A stretch of 64,000 nucleotides of DNA, from NCBI RefSeq assembly GCF_029632765.1, contig NZ_CP121247.1, forward strand, positions 372,001 to 436,000, in the 5' to 3' direction. How positions within the stretch are numbered: position 1 is the stretch's first letter; each line of letters starts with the position of its first letter. The position numbers and the translations under genes were made by a program. Positions 19,854 to 27,769 of the stretch are shown piece after piece. The notes under the pieces were generated by a model that did no database searches, was not told the DNA's origin, and worked only from the letters and a program-made list of their open reading frames with translations. The stretch is from Arcanobacterium wilhelmae. Its GTDB lineage: Bacteria; Actinomycetota; Actinomycetes; Actinomycetales; Actinomycetaceae.

Positions 19854-20827
19854 GAGTCGCGGGAATCGACTGCGGGACCAACACGATTCGCCTCCTCATC
19901 GCGGATGTTCCTGGGGAGGCGGGTGCGCCGCTCGCCGACGTCGTGCGCGAAATGGAAGTGGTGCGGCTCGGGCAGGGCGTGGATCGCACCGGGCAATTTG
20001 ATCCTCAGGCGCTCGAGCGCACGCTCGTGATGGTTGATCGGTTCGCGGCGCAGTGCCGCGAGCACGGCGTGGAGTCGGTGCGGTTTGCCGCCACCTCGGC
20101 CACGCGCGACGCCTCCAACCGCGCGCAGTTTATTGACGGCGTGCGCGAGCGGCTTGGAGTGGAGCCGCAAGTGATTACGGGGGAGCAGGAGGCGGCTGCG
20201 TCGTTTTCCGGCGCGATCTCGGTGCTGCCCGCGGGGGCGCCCTCGCCGCTGATCGCCGTGGATTTGGGTGGCGGTTCGACGGAGCTGGCGTTGGGAACCG
20301 CCGAGGGGGAGGTGCTCGCCGCGTTCTCCATGAACGTGGGGAGCGTGCGCATGCGCGAACGGCACTTGGTGTCGGATCCGCCCACCGCCGCGGAAGTGGC
20401 AGCCGCTCGGGCGGACGTGAACGCCGCGCTGGATGAGGCCGAGGCGCACGTGGATCTGGCCGCCGCGCGCGGCGTGATCGGGCTGGCAGGCACGGTCACT
20501 ACCGTGACAGCACAGGCTCTCGGGCTCGATTCCTATCAGCCTCAGCGTATCCACGGTGCGCAGCTGAGCCTAGAGCAGATCGAAGAAACTTGCGAATGGT
20601 TTATTGCGGCCCCGTTCGAAAAGGGTGGCACGCCCGGGTACATGCACCCGGGGCGTGTGGACGTGATCGGCGCCGGAGCGCTCGTGTGGGAAGAAGTAGT
20701 CAAACGGATCGCTGCGCGCACCGCGCAGGCGGGGCATCCCATCACACACGTGGTGACTTCCGAACACGATATTCTCGACGGCCTTGCGCTGTGGGCCGCG
20801 CGCGAACCACAAGCGCCGCAACTGTAA
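19850..20827 (+). CDS. ppx: Ppx/GppA exopolyphosphatase family protein
   Basis: A protein of 325 residues starting MRVAGIDCGTNTIRLL; the ATG overlaps the DUF501 stop by four bases. It has the ASKHA-fold signatures: phosphate-1 loop GIDCGTNTIRLL (5-16), FAATSATRDASN near 81, TGEQEAAASF near 111, and phosphate-2 loop VDLGGGSTELALG near 136-148. It hydrolyses polyphosphate or pppGpp; at ~325 residues it is the short actinobacterial type. A PPK2-family gene near 30.3 kb could act on the same polymer. A hairpin terminator follows. Confidence 0.92.
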   Translation: MRVAGIDCGTNTIRLLIADVPGEAGAPLADVVREMEVVRLGQGVDRTGQFDPQALERTLVMVDRFAAQCREHGVESVRFAATSATRDASNRAQFIDGVRERLGVEPQVITGEQEAAASFSGAISVLPAGAPSPLIAVDLGGGSTELALGTAEGEVLAAFSMNVGSVRMRERHLVSDPPTAAEVAAARADVNAALDEAEAHVDLAAARGVIGLAGTVTTVTAQALGLDSYQPQRIHGAQLSLEQIEETCEWFIAAPFEKGGTPGYMHPGRVDVIGAGALVWEEVVKRIAARTAQAGHPITHVVTSEHDILDGLALWAAREPQAPQL

Positions 20828-20835
20828 AACGCAAA

Positions 20836-20880
20836 ACGACGTCGGGGCTCGGCTGGAAACCGAGCCCCGACGTCGTCGTT
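20836..20880. terminator. Bidirectional terminator between ppx and nhaA
   Basis: Perfect 17-bp stem (20836-20852 with 20860-20876) and 7-base loop, A-rich before and T-containing after. Its base is ACGACGTCGG, a variant of the recurrent palindrome. It can serve both convergent genes. Confidence 0.85.
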
Positions 20881-20897
20881 TCGTACTGCGCGCGCCG

Positions 20898-22163
20898 TTA
20901 GCGGCCGCGGTTTCGTTCGTCGGACGGGCCGTCCGAACGGCGAATGTTCGTCTTATCCGCCAGGCGCATGTGGTGGTGTGCGCGCACGCGAGCCGCCCAG
21001 CCGCCCAGCACGATCGCCAGCAGCGATCCGAGGATCACCGACACCGCCGCGTGAGCCCCATGCGAGGAACCCTCGGGGAACGACAGCTGTGCGATGAGGA
21101 GCGAGACGGTGAAGCCCACGCCTGCGATCAAGCCCATGGCTGCAATATCGGGCATCTTCACACCACGGCCAAGATGGCCGTTGAAGAACTTCACCATCAC
21201 CCAAGTCGAGAGCGTAATGCCGAGCATCTTGCCCAGCGGCAGGCCGAGATAAATGCCCACCGACACGTGATCGGCCAGCAGCTCGCCCAGGCCGCCCTTG
21301 TCCACCACGTTCACGCCGGCAGCGAAGAACGCGAACGCCGGCACGACGAAACCCGCGGAGAACGCGTGGTACTTCTGGGTGAAGAACTCCGTCATCGGCA
21401 TGGTGATCTTGCGGTTCTTCACCTTCTGGATGGCCGGGACTGTGAGGCCGAGCGCCACCGCCGCGATCGTTGCGTGGATGCCGGAGAGGAACATGAAATA
21501 CCAGGCGAGGATCGCCAGCGGCCACAGGATCCACCACTTTGTGATGCGCTTTTGCACAACGAAACCGTAGATCGCGATCGTTGCGAGCGAGGCGGCAAGC
21601 CACAGAAGGTTGATGTTCTCCGAGAAGAACACCGCGATCAGGATGATTGCGAGGAGATCGTCCACCACTGCCAGAGTCATGAGGAACGTGCGAAGCGCCT
21701 GCGGTAGGCCCTTGCCCACCAGCCCGAGCACGCCTAACGCGAACGCGATATCGGTTGCCACCGGGACCGCCCAGCCGTCGTAGATGGGCTGCGCAGAGAA
21801 CAACTGGATCGACGTGTACACAAGGATCGGGCCGATCATGCCGAATGCTGCCGCGACCATCGGCACCATGGCGAGTTTACGATCGCGCAGCGAGCCGATC
21901 GCGAATTCTTGCTTCAGTTCCAGGCCCACCGTGAAGAAAAACACAGCGAGGAGCGCGTCTGCCGCCCAGTGCGCGAGGCCGAGGTGTAACCCGAGCGCTT
22001 CAGGGCCAACCTCCCAGTGCGCAAGATGTTCATACGTTTCGCGGAACGGCGAGTTGGCCCACACGATCGCGATGACGGCGGCCACCATCAGTACCATCCC
22101 GGCAAAAGTTTCGTTGTGCAACGCACGCGAGTAGCGAGCGAGGATGTTCGGGTTTTTCGACAT
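20898..22163 (-). CDS. nhaA: Na+/H+ antiporter NhaA
   Basis: A protein of 421 residues, ATG 22163. It exchanges cytoplasmic Na+ for external protons and helps pH and salt homeostasis. The protein is built of hydrophobic helices throughout; the family motifs are clear: FFTVGLELKQEF near 77-88, VATDIAFALGVLGL near 134, and the paired aspartates in VVDDLLAIILIA near 166. GLIAGVGFTVSLLIAQLSF near 360 is the conserved late helix. The cytoplasmic tail ends in a basic stretch. It stands alone, convergent with ppx. Confidence 0.97.
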   Translation of the reverse strand: MSKNPNILARYSRALHNETFAGMVLMVAAVIAIVWANSPFRETYEHLAHWEVGPEALGLHLGLAHWAADALLAVFFFTVGLELKQEFAIGSLRDRKLAMVPMVAAAFGMIGPILVYTSIQLFSAQPIYDGWAVPVATDIAFALGVLGLVGKGLPQALRTFLMTLAVVDDLLAIILIAVFFSENINLLWLAASLATIAIYGFVVQKRITKWWILWPLAILAWYFMFLSGIHATIAAVALGLTVPAIQKVKNRKITMPMTEFFTQKYHAFSAGFVVPAFAFFAAGVNVVDKGGLGELLADHVSVGIYLGLPLGKMLGITLSTWVMVKFFNGHLGRGVKMPDIAAMGLIAGVGFTVSLLIAQLSFPEGSSHGAHAAVSVILGSLLAIVLGGWAARVRAHHHMRLADKTNIRRSDGPSDERNRGR

Positions 22164-22305
22164 ATATTCGTATCTTTCTTTTTGTGACTGCCCTCCAGTT
22201 TAGCGAATGTCCGAAACGTGGCCATTACCTGTTTCACTTTGTGGCCAGAAAGTTTTAGCGACGCAGCCCAACGCCGGAGCGTGGGTTGGTGTGAGCGGAG
22301 GGGCT

Positions 22306-22349
22306 TGTGCGTAACTCTGTCAGTTCGCGCGGGCGTTGCTATATGAGCA
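22306..22349. repeat. Left half of a palindromic repeat, split by IS30 copy 1
   Basis: Its sequence ending GGGCGTTGCTATATGAGCA pairs with the segment after the IS (23807-23840). If the IS and one GCA duplication are removed, the two halves form an imperfect palindrome with core GGCGTTGC..GCAACGCC, matching the intact copy at 29090-29166. Confidence 0.75.
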
Positions 22350-22395
22350 GGTAGGTTCTTGGGGTCAATGCACTATCTGATTGGGGTGTGTTGGT

Positions 22396-22566
22396 ATGGC
22401 CGGGAAGTGGCTTTGTGTGAAGCCTGTGGTGTTGGAGTGTATTCGGGGTGGGGAGAGCGCGTCGAGTCTTTCTCGCCGGTTGGGAATGTCACGGGAAACG
22501 ATCCGCAGGTGGTGTCGTGAGGCGGGTCTAGTCCTCGCGACGGGCCCGCATGGGTCTCTTGCCTAG
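22396..22566 (+). pseudogene. 5' part of IS30 transposase frame, ended by an in-frame TAG
   Basis: MAGKWLCVKPVVLECIRGG and an HTH-like RLGMSRETIRRWCREAG precede a TAG at 22564-22566. The same frame continues without break into the 398-residue transposase, so this is either the lost N-terminus of a longer protein or a separately made small DNA-binding protein. Confidence 0.6.
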
Positions 22567-22599
22567 GTTCGTGAGCGTGATCGTCAACGTGCGGTCGAG

Positions 22600-23796
22600 T
22601 TGATTGGCCAGGGATGGACGAATACTGATATTGCGCATGAGCTTGGGTATTGCCGTGAATGGGTCCGTCAATGCAGGGTAGCGTTAGGCGACATGGAAAA
22701 TGCGTTACGACGAGGCCGCCGTGGCGGGACTCGTCATCTTGCAAGTGTGGACCAGGTTGGTAGCGGCAACGTTGGGCGCGGGCGTCGTATCACGAGTAAA
22801 GAACGTGTCGCGATCGCGTTGCTGTTAGACCAAGGATACTCTGGCCGGCAGATCGCGATCCGCCTCAAACGCTCCCCGTCAACGATCACGCGTGAGATTA
22901 ACCGTTCCCAACGCGTGGATGGGTCCTATGATGCGGGTGTGGCTTCACGCAAAGCATTCGAGCGTAGGGCACGTCCTAAACCATTGAAACTCCAGGCCAA
23001 CACGCGTCTTCGGGAGGTTGTGGTGGGGTTGCTCAATCAACGGTATTCACCCCAGCAAGTCGCGGTACGGTTACGACACTTGTATCCAGATGATAGGGAG
23101 ATGCACGTGAGTGTCGAAGCGATTTATCAAGCCTTATATGTTCAAGGGGTAGGTTCACTCGCGCAGGAACTGAAACGTGAAAAAGCGTTGCGTTCGGGAC
23201 GGAAGAATCGTATTCCTCGGTCGCGTCTTGCAGGGCTTCCGGGGCGTGGGAGGAAAACATGGGTCGAAGGTGCCCAGATCTCGATGCGCCCTCCCCAGGC
23301 CAGTGATCGGGCTGTTCCTGGGCATTGGGAAGGCGATCTGGTTGTTGGTGGTGGTAAGGATGGGCATGGGACAGCGTTGATCACGCTCGTTGAGCGGCGT
23401 TCACGGTTTGTGTTGATGCACCGGCTCGGAGCGGGACGTGACTCGAAGACTGTGGTCGATGAGTTGGTCACGATGGTGAAGTCTTTACCCGGGAAGTTTG
23501 AAACGATCACGTGGGACCAGGGCTCGGAAATGGCTCAAACCCAGTCCTTCACGATCGCGACGGGAGTGAAAGTGTTTTTCGCTGACCCCCACTCTCCCTG
23601 GCAGCGGCCCTCGAACGAGCGACTCAACCGTGACATCCGCGAGTACTTCCCCAAAGGAACGAACTTCGCCACCATCACCGATGCCCAAGTCCAAGAAGCC
23701 CAAGACGAACTCAACAACCGCGCCCGCGTCGTCCTCAAAGGCGCCACCCCACATGAGACACTAGCCCAACAACTAAATGATGCATTGACCGCCTGA
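22600..23796 (+). CDS. IS30-family transposase (copy 1)
   Basis: 398 residues from a possible TTG start; the true start is uncertain because an in-frame TAG lies 34 bases upstream. An HTH (GWTNTDIAHELGYCREWVRQC) near the N-terminus is followed by the typical IS30 HTH_38 motif (TSKERVAIALLLDQGYSGRQ..SPSTITREI) near 65-105. The rve integrase core has the DDE pattern: GHWEGDLVVGG near 242 (first D), ITWDQGSEM near 305 (second D) and SPWQRPSNERLNRDIREY near 328 with the Glu. The copy 1 protein has TQSFT where copy 2 has TPSFT. The core looks intact and active. Confidence 0.92.
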   Translation: MIGQGWTNTDIAHELGYCREWVRQCRVALGDMENALRRGRRGGTRHLASVDQVGSGNVGRGRRITSKERVAIALLLDQGYSGRQIAIRLKRSPSTITREINRSQRVDGSYDAGVASRKAFERRARPKPLKLQANTRLREVVVGLLNQRYSPQQVAVRLRHLYPDDREMHVSVEAIYQALYVQGVGSLAQELKREKALRSGRKNRIPRSRLAGLPGRGRKTWVEGAQISMRPPQASDRAVPGHWEGDLVVGGGKDGHGTALITLVERRSRFVLMHRLGAGRDSKTVVDELVTMVKSLPGKFETITWDQGSEMAQTQSFTIATGVKVFFADPHSPWQRPSNERLNRDIREYFPKGTNFATITDAQVQEAQDELNNRARVVLKGATPHETLAQQLNDALTA

Positions 23797-23806
23797 ACCC
23801 GCCGCA

Positions 23807-23840
23807 ACGCCTCGCGGATGTGATTGAGTTGTGCACGGGC
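23807..23840. repeat. Right half of the palindromic repeat split by IS30 copy 1
   Basis: Begins ACGCCTCGCGG after the GCA duplication and ends GAGTTGTGCACGG. It is similar to the right arm of the intact copy at 29 kb, which ends GGAGTTGTGCACGG. Confidence 0.75.
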
Positions 23841-23899
23841 TTGGCCTGTGTGTGGCTTGGCTTGTGCGCGGCTCGGCTCGTGCGCGGCTCGGCTTGAGC
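23838..23899 (+). repeat. 16-bp tandem repeat, about four units
   Basis: Units start at 23838, 23854, 23870 and 23886, of form GGCTYGGCTYGTGCGC. The last unit is degenerate. It lies between the IS and the tRNA gene. Confidence 0.6.
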
Positions 23900-23954
23900 A
23901 TTATTTGACGTGGTCCGACGTCGGGGGCTGGTTTCGCGTAGAATAGGTGGGCGC

Positions 23955-24027
23955 GCCCCCGTAGCCCAATGGCAGAGGCAGCAGACTTAAAATCTGCAAA
24001 GTGCGGGTTCGAGTCCGGCCGGGGGTA
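23955..24027 (+). tRNA. tRNA with UAA anticodon (Leu by anticodon), class-I shape
   Basis: 73 nt fold into a cloverleaf: acceptor GCCCCCG/CGGGGGT (one G-U), short D stem GCC/GGC with GG in the loop, anticodon stem GCAGA/TCTGC with loop CTTAAAA, so anticodon UAA. The variable loop is only 5 nt (AAAGT), whereas normal leucine tRNAs carry a long variable arm. The T stem GCGGG/CCGGC has a central G-G mismatch. CCA is not encoded. TAGAAT at 23939-23944 may be the promoter -10. It could be a special actinobacterial tRNA-Leu or a decaying gene. Confidence 0.8.
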
Positions 24028-24030
24028 CAA

Positions 24031-24060
24031 AGAAGGCCCAGGAAAATCCTGGGCCTTCTT
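24031..24060. terminator. Terminator of the tRNA gene and the convergent ABC operon
   Basis: Perfect 13-bp stem AGAAGGCCCAGGA with its complement around a 3-base loop. It starts four bases after the tRNA and faces the ABC permease stop at 24077. Confidence 0.85.
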
Positions 24061-24076
24061 GCATGTGTGGGCTGGT

Positions 24077-24877
24077 TCAAATATCGCGGGCCTTGAACAG
24101 TGCGAGGCCGGAACCAAGAGCCACCGCTACGTAGACACCGAGAGCCGCGAACGCCTTCGCCGCGTTATCGAGTAACGGGCCGCCCATCAGCGGCGGAACA
24201 GCCTCGTTGGCAAGTGCGAGCGTACCCACCGACTGCGGCATGAACTGAGGAATGTTCTTCATGATCCACTCCACCGGAACGAGCGCCACCATGCCACCAA
24301 AGATGAAGAACACCATGACGACGGCGATCGCTCCCGCAGTAGATCGCAGAATGTATCCCAAGCCCAGCGCGATCAACGCGAAGCACACGAGCACTCCGAC
24401 GAAACGTCCAGCCGTGAACCAGGTGGTAGCCGTGAAATCTGCCTGCGAACCCAACCGTGCGGTGGCGACGCCGATCTGCGTGCCCGCCGTGACGACGGCA
24501 TACACTGCTGCATAAACCGCCACAGCAGTAGCCTTCGCAAAATACGCGTGGCCGCGCCCGGCAACAGACAGCGCGGTAGTGCGCATCGTGTTGTGAGCAT
24601 ATTCGCTGGTGACGGCAAGAGTGCCGACGACGATCATTACGAGACCCGAAATGCTCCACAAGATCAACACGCCCTCGGGTTGAACCGCCGAGCCGCGGTC
24701 GTTCATTTGTGCGCTCGCCACCACGAGCGAAAGCCCGGCAACGATTAACAGCCCAACAAATGAGGTGATAAGGATCGAGCGGATCATTAGCTTCTTCAGC
24801 TCCGAACGCACCGTTCCAAGAAAGTTCACGCGGCGATTGGCAAAGCGCGAGGTGTACTGGGTTGCCATTGTGTTCAT
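24077..24877 (-). CDS. ABC-2 type transporter permease
   Basis: A protein of 266 residues, start MNTMATQYTS; the ATG overlaps the stop of the ATPase gene by four bases. Six hydrophobic segments are visible, the first near 33-55 (SILITSFVGLLIVAGLSLVVA) and the last near the C-terminus, with polar N-terminus of type RVNFLGTVRSELKKL, as in ABC-2 permeases paired with BcrA-type ATPases. TSEYAHNTMRTTALS in the loop after the second helix is typical of this group. It forms an exporter with the ATPase, probably for a peptide, antibiotic or lipid; the substrate cannot be told. Confidence 0.9.
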   Translation of the reverse strand: MNTMATQYTSRFANRRVNFLGTVRSELKKLMIRSILITSFVGLLIVAGLSLVVASAQMNDRGSAVQPEGVLILWSISGLVMIVVGTLAVTSEYAHNTMRTTALSVAGRGHAYFAKATAVAVYAAVYAVVTAGTQIGVATARLGSQADFTATTWFTAGRFVGVLVCFALIALGLGYILRSTAGAIAVVMVFFIFGGMVALVPVEWIMKNIPQFMPQSVGTLALANEAVPPLMGGPLLDNAAKAFAALGVYVAVALGSGLALFKARDI

Positions 24878-25809
24878 CGGGCCCCTCCCTGCGTCGTGGT
24901 GTACTCAACTTGATCGGCCGTGAGCTCCATAAACACATCCTCAAGCGACGAATGCAGCTCAGACAGCTCGTGGATCTCCACACCCGCCTGGTGCAGCAGG
25001 TGCCCAATCTCCCCGCGGCTCACGCCCTTGACCTGGAAGGAACCCATGGGGAATTTGTCCTCCGGGGCGACCTGATCGAAGACCATATTGGCACCGCGCA
25101 GCGCATCGCCGATCGCCAGCGCATCAGGACCGGCCACGCGGACCGACGAACGTGCCGCACTCTCCGTAAACTGCGTGATTGGGCCAGCGTCGATCAACGA
25201 GCCCTTACCGATAATCACCAGATCATCGGCAGTGAGCGCCATCTCACTCATCAAATGGCTCGACACCAACACCGTGCGCCCCTGCGCCGCAAGATCCCGC
25301 ATCAAAGAACGCACCCAGCGAACGCCGTCGGGATCCAAGCCGTTCACCGGCTCATCGAACAGCAAAACCTCAGGATCTCCCAGCAATGCCAACGCGATTC
25401 CCAAACGCTGCCCCATGCCCAGCGAAAAACTCTTAAAACGCTTATTCGCAACCGCCGCGATGCCCGTGAACTCGAGCACCTCCTCAACGCGTTGCTTGGG
25501 GATGCCATGCGTGGCGGCCACGATTCGCAGGTGCCCGCGGGCGCTCCGCCCTGGATGGAACGCCTTGCCGTCCAACAAAGCTCCCACCTTCGTGATCGGC
25601 GCGGTGAGTTTGCTGTATTCGACACCGTCGATCGAGGTGTGCCCCGACGTCGGCGAATCCAAGCCCACAATGCATCGCATCGTGGTGGACTTACCTGAGC
25701 CATTCGGACCCAGGAAGCCGGTCACGCGACCAGGCTGGACCGTGAACGACAAATTATTCACAGCCACCTTCGAGCCATATTTTTTCGTTAGGTGGTCAAC
25801 CGTTATCAT
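24874..25809 (-). CDS. ABC transporter ATP-binding protein
   Basis: A protein of 311 residues, MITVDHLTKKYG, ATG 25809 behind AAAGGAG; the upstream extension of the frame is rejected. Walker A GPNGSGKST near 38, Q-loop variant near 82, signature FSLGMGQRLGIALALLG near 133, Walker B VLLFDEPVNGLDPDGV near 153 and the switch His in VLVSSHLMSEM near 192 are intact. The C-terminal ~90 residues match the BcrA/DrrA-type accessory domain. It energises the permease encoded immediately downstream. Confidence 0.95.
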   Translation of the reverse strand: MITVDHLTKKYGSKVAVNNLSFTVQPGRVTGFLGPNGSGKSTTMRCIVGLDSPTSGHTSIDGVEYSKLTAPITKVGALLDGKAFHPGRSARGHLRIVAATHGIPKQRVEEVLEFTGIAAVANKRFKSFSLGMGQRLGIALALLGDPEVLLFDEPVNGLDPDGVRWVRSLMRDLAAQGRTVLVSSHLMSEMALTADDLVIIGKGSLIDAGPITQFTESAARSSVRVAGPDALAIGDALRGANMVFDQVAPEDKFPMGSFQVKGVSRGEIGHLLHQAGVEIHELSELHSSLEDVFMELTADQVEYTTTQGGAR

Positions 25810-26015
25810 CTCGCTCCTTTGTGTGAGAATTATGACCAGTCTACAGGCCGTGCGTGGGAAAACCTCTGCGCCCGCGGTTGTACTGTACATGTACGCGAAC
25901 GGCGGAAAATAATGCGACTGCTGGGCTATTGCGCACGGTTACGGTTCCGTTAGGATGGGTACTAGTTCGCCGAGAGGGTGTACTTCCCGACGTTTTGAGA
26001 TCCCAAGGAGGGATA

Positions 26016-26930
26016 ATGTCCAATCCGATTATGCAGCGCAACCCCTACTTCCAGGGCGCTTCACAAAATGCTTCGCAGGCGCAGGCGGGCTACCAGCCCG
26101 GCGCCGGCTACGATCCGCGCGCAGGCTACGCGGGCCAGTACGGTTCGCCGCAGGCCGGCGCCGATTACGCCGCGGCCCAGGGTGCCTACCAGGCGCAGTT
26201 CCAGCCCCAGGTAGATGGCAATGCGTTCGAGCAGGCTCCGGCCGCGAACCGCATGACCTACCAGGATGCGATGAACAAGACGGCCGCGATGCTCGGCGCT
26301 ACGGTGGCGGCCGGCGTTGCTACCGCGTTCATTGTGCCGCTCCAGTTCCAGATGCCGCTCGCGATCGTCGCGATGATCGCGGCCTTCGTGGTGGGCATGG
26401 TGATCGCGTTCAAGCGCATGGTGGGCCCGGGCCTCGCGCTCGGCTACTCCGTTCTTGAGGGCGTGGCACTCGGCGCGATCACGTTCGGCCTTGATCGCGT
26501 TCTTCCGGGCGTGGCGTTCCAGGCAATCCTCGGCACGCTCGCTGTTGTGGGCGTAACGCTTGGCCTGCACTACTCGGGCGCTGTGCGCACCACTCCGAAG
26601 GGTCGAAAGATCGTTCTCGCAGTGGCGCTCGCTGGTCTGATCTTCGCTGTGGTGAACATGCTGCTCATGGCGTTCGGCGTGACTACCGGTGCGTGGGGCC
26701 TGCGCTCTGTGACCGTGATGGGTCTGCCGCTCGGCATCATCCTTGGCGTGGTGATGATTGTTGTGGCTTCCTACATGCTGATCGGCGATTTCGAGGATGT
26801 GAACACCGCAATCGCCAACGGTGCTCCGAAGGAGTTCGCGTGGACCGTCGGCATCGCCATCGTGATGACGATCCTGTGGATCTACGTTGAGGTTCTGCGC
26901 CTCGCGGCGATGCTTGCCTCGGATCGCTAA
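26016..26930 (+). CDS. Bax inhibitor-1 / YccA family membrane protein
   Basis: A protein of 304 residues, ATG 26016 behind AAGGAGGG. The N-terminal ~80 residues are a cytoplasmic Gln/Ala/Gly/Tyr-rich tail with AGYDPRAGYAGQYG-like repeats. From about 95 there are seven hydrophobic segments, including ALGYSVLEGVALGAITFGLD and VMGLPLGIILGVVMIVVASYMLIGDFEDVN, the latter carrying the conserved acidic motif of the Bax1-I family near the pore. Known relatives are pH-sensitive calcium leak channels; the bacterial role is unsettled. Monocistronic: it has its own promoter region and terminators downstream. Confidence 0.92.
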   Translation: MSNPIMQRNPYFQGASQNASQAQAGYQPGAGYDPRAGYAGQYGSPQAGADYAAAQGAYQAQFQPQVDGNAFEQAPAANRMTYQDAMNKTAAMLGATVAAGVATAFIVPLQFQMPLAIVAMIAAFVVGMVIAFKRMVGPGLALGYSVLEGVALGAITFGLDRVLPGVAFQAILGTLAVVGVTLGLHYSGAVRTTPKGRKIVLAVALAGLIFAVVNMLLMAFGVTTGAWGLRSVTVMGLPLGIILGVVMIVVASYMLIGDFEDVNTAIANGAPKEFAWTVGIAIVMTILWIYVEVLRLAAMLASDR

Positions 26931-26988
26931 AGCGATGGCATCCTGGTTCTCGCCAGCCTGCGGGCAATGAAAGCAGGCGGGGATGAAC

Positions 26989-27023
26989 GAGGGCGGCGGA
27001 AGCTCGAAGCTTCCGCCGCCCTC
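26989..27023 (+). terminator. Terminator after the Bax1-I gene
   Basis: Perfect 16-bp stem GAGGGCGGCGGAAGCT with complement, 3-base loop, then GTGATATTTT. Confidence 0.8.
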
Positions 27024-27052
27024 GTGATATTTTCATGTTGCTGGTGTAACAA

Positions 27053-27092
27053 ACGGGGTTTGTGGAGGATCTCCATCCTCCACAAACCCCGT
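27053..27092. terminator. Terminator, probably of the minus-strand FKBP gene
   Basis: Perfect 17-bp stem ACGGGGTTTGTGGAGGA with complement and a 6-base loop, placed 44 bases beyond the stop of the FKBP gene. Confidence 0.75.
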
Positions 27093-27136
27093 AAATGTTC
27101 CCGCTATCACGCGAGTCGTGGCCCCGGCGTCGCGAA

Positions 27137-27544
27137 TCAGCGCTGGTGCACGCGGACGATGTCCACAACGAAAACGAGGACGTCGTCGCCGTGGATACCC
27201 GCGCGCGGGTTGCCCATCGGGCCGTAACCCTTCTCCGGCGGCACCGACATCACCAGGCGCGTACCGACCTGCTTGCCGACCAACGCCTGATCCCAGCCCT
27301 GGATCACCATTCCCACACCAATCGGGAATGATGTGGTCGAGCCGCGATAGTACGACGAATCGAACACCGGGCCATTCCAAATCTGGCCGTGGTAGTTCAC
27401 CTCGATCTCCGAGCCCTTCGTCACTACCGGGCCCGATCCCTCCTCGAGCACCTCAACCGCGAGGCCCTTCGGGGCGTCGCCCTCCGGCCAGGTGAACTCC
27501 GGCGCGTCACCGAACTTGCCCGACACCTCAGGAAGCTTCGACAT
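27137..27544 (-). CDS. FKBP-type peptidyl-prolyl cis-trans isomerase
   Basis: A protein of 135 residues, MSKLPEVSGKFG, ATG 27544 behind AAAGGACA; the longer frame to 27682 has no site. The single FKBP domain (about 20-133) has VNYHGQIWNGPVFDSSYYRG near 49, GWDQALVGKQVGTRLVMSVPPEKGYG near 83 and VFVVDIV at the end. No signal peptide, so it is a cytoplasmic folding helper that isomerises X-Pro bonds. The length and domain match small actinobacterial FKBPs. Confidence 0.95.
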   Translation of the reverse strand: MSKLPEVSGKFGDAPEFTWPEGDAPKGLAVEVLEEGSGPVVTKGSEIEVNYHGQIWNGPVFDSSYYRGSTTSFPIGVGMVIQGWDQALVGKQVGTRLVMSVPPEKGYGPMGNPRAGIHGDDVLVFVVDIVRVHQR

Positions 27545-27646
27545 TATGTGTCCTTTCGTTGCGTTAACATTTGGCACCAGTCTAGCCGACGCCGGGGCGT
27601 AAGCCGCGCCTAACCGCGTGAGCCGCGCACCGACGTCGGCGGGTAA

Positions 27647-27684
27647 ACGTGTGGGGCGGAAGGAAAACCTTCCGCCCCACACGT
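27647..27684. terminator. Hairpin between FKBP and msrA
   Basis: Perfect 17-bp stem ACGTGTGGGGCGGAAGG with complement around AAAA. It lies about 85 bases beyond the msrA stop and likely ends the greA-msrA transcript. Confidence 0.75.
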
Positions 27685-27769
27685 CGCATACACCGCTCGG
27701 ACTCAGCCGGCGTTGCTCGGCGCGAGCCGCGCACCGGCGTCGGCAGCTATCGCGCCAAGTCGACCCGGC

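Larger units (their letters stand above)
22350..23803 (+). mobile_element. IS30-family insertion sequence, copy 1
   Basis: 1,454 bp, bounded by imperfect terminal inverted repeats of 23 bp (18 matches) that share GGTTC and GGTCAATGCA, and flanked by 3-bp direct repeats GCA (22347-22349, 23804-23806). Boundaries come from alignment with copy 2 (42615-44068) and from rebuilding the target. The copies differ at only about four positions, including one Gln-to-Pro change in the transposase and one terminal base, so the spread is recent. Confidence 0.93.

Noticed and set aside
23905..23944. TTGACG..TAGAAT promoter pair for the tRNA gene
   Set aside because: The spacer is 28 bases, too long for a normal sigma-70-type promoter; only the -10 is credible.
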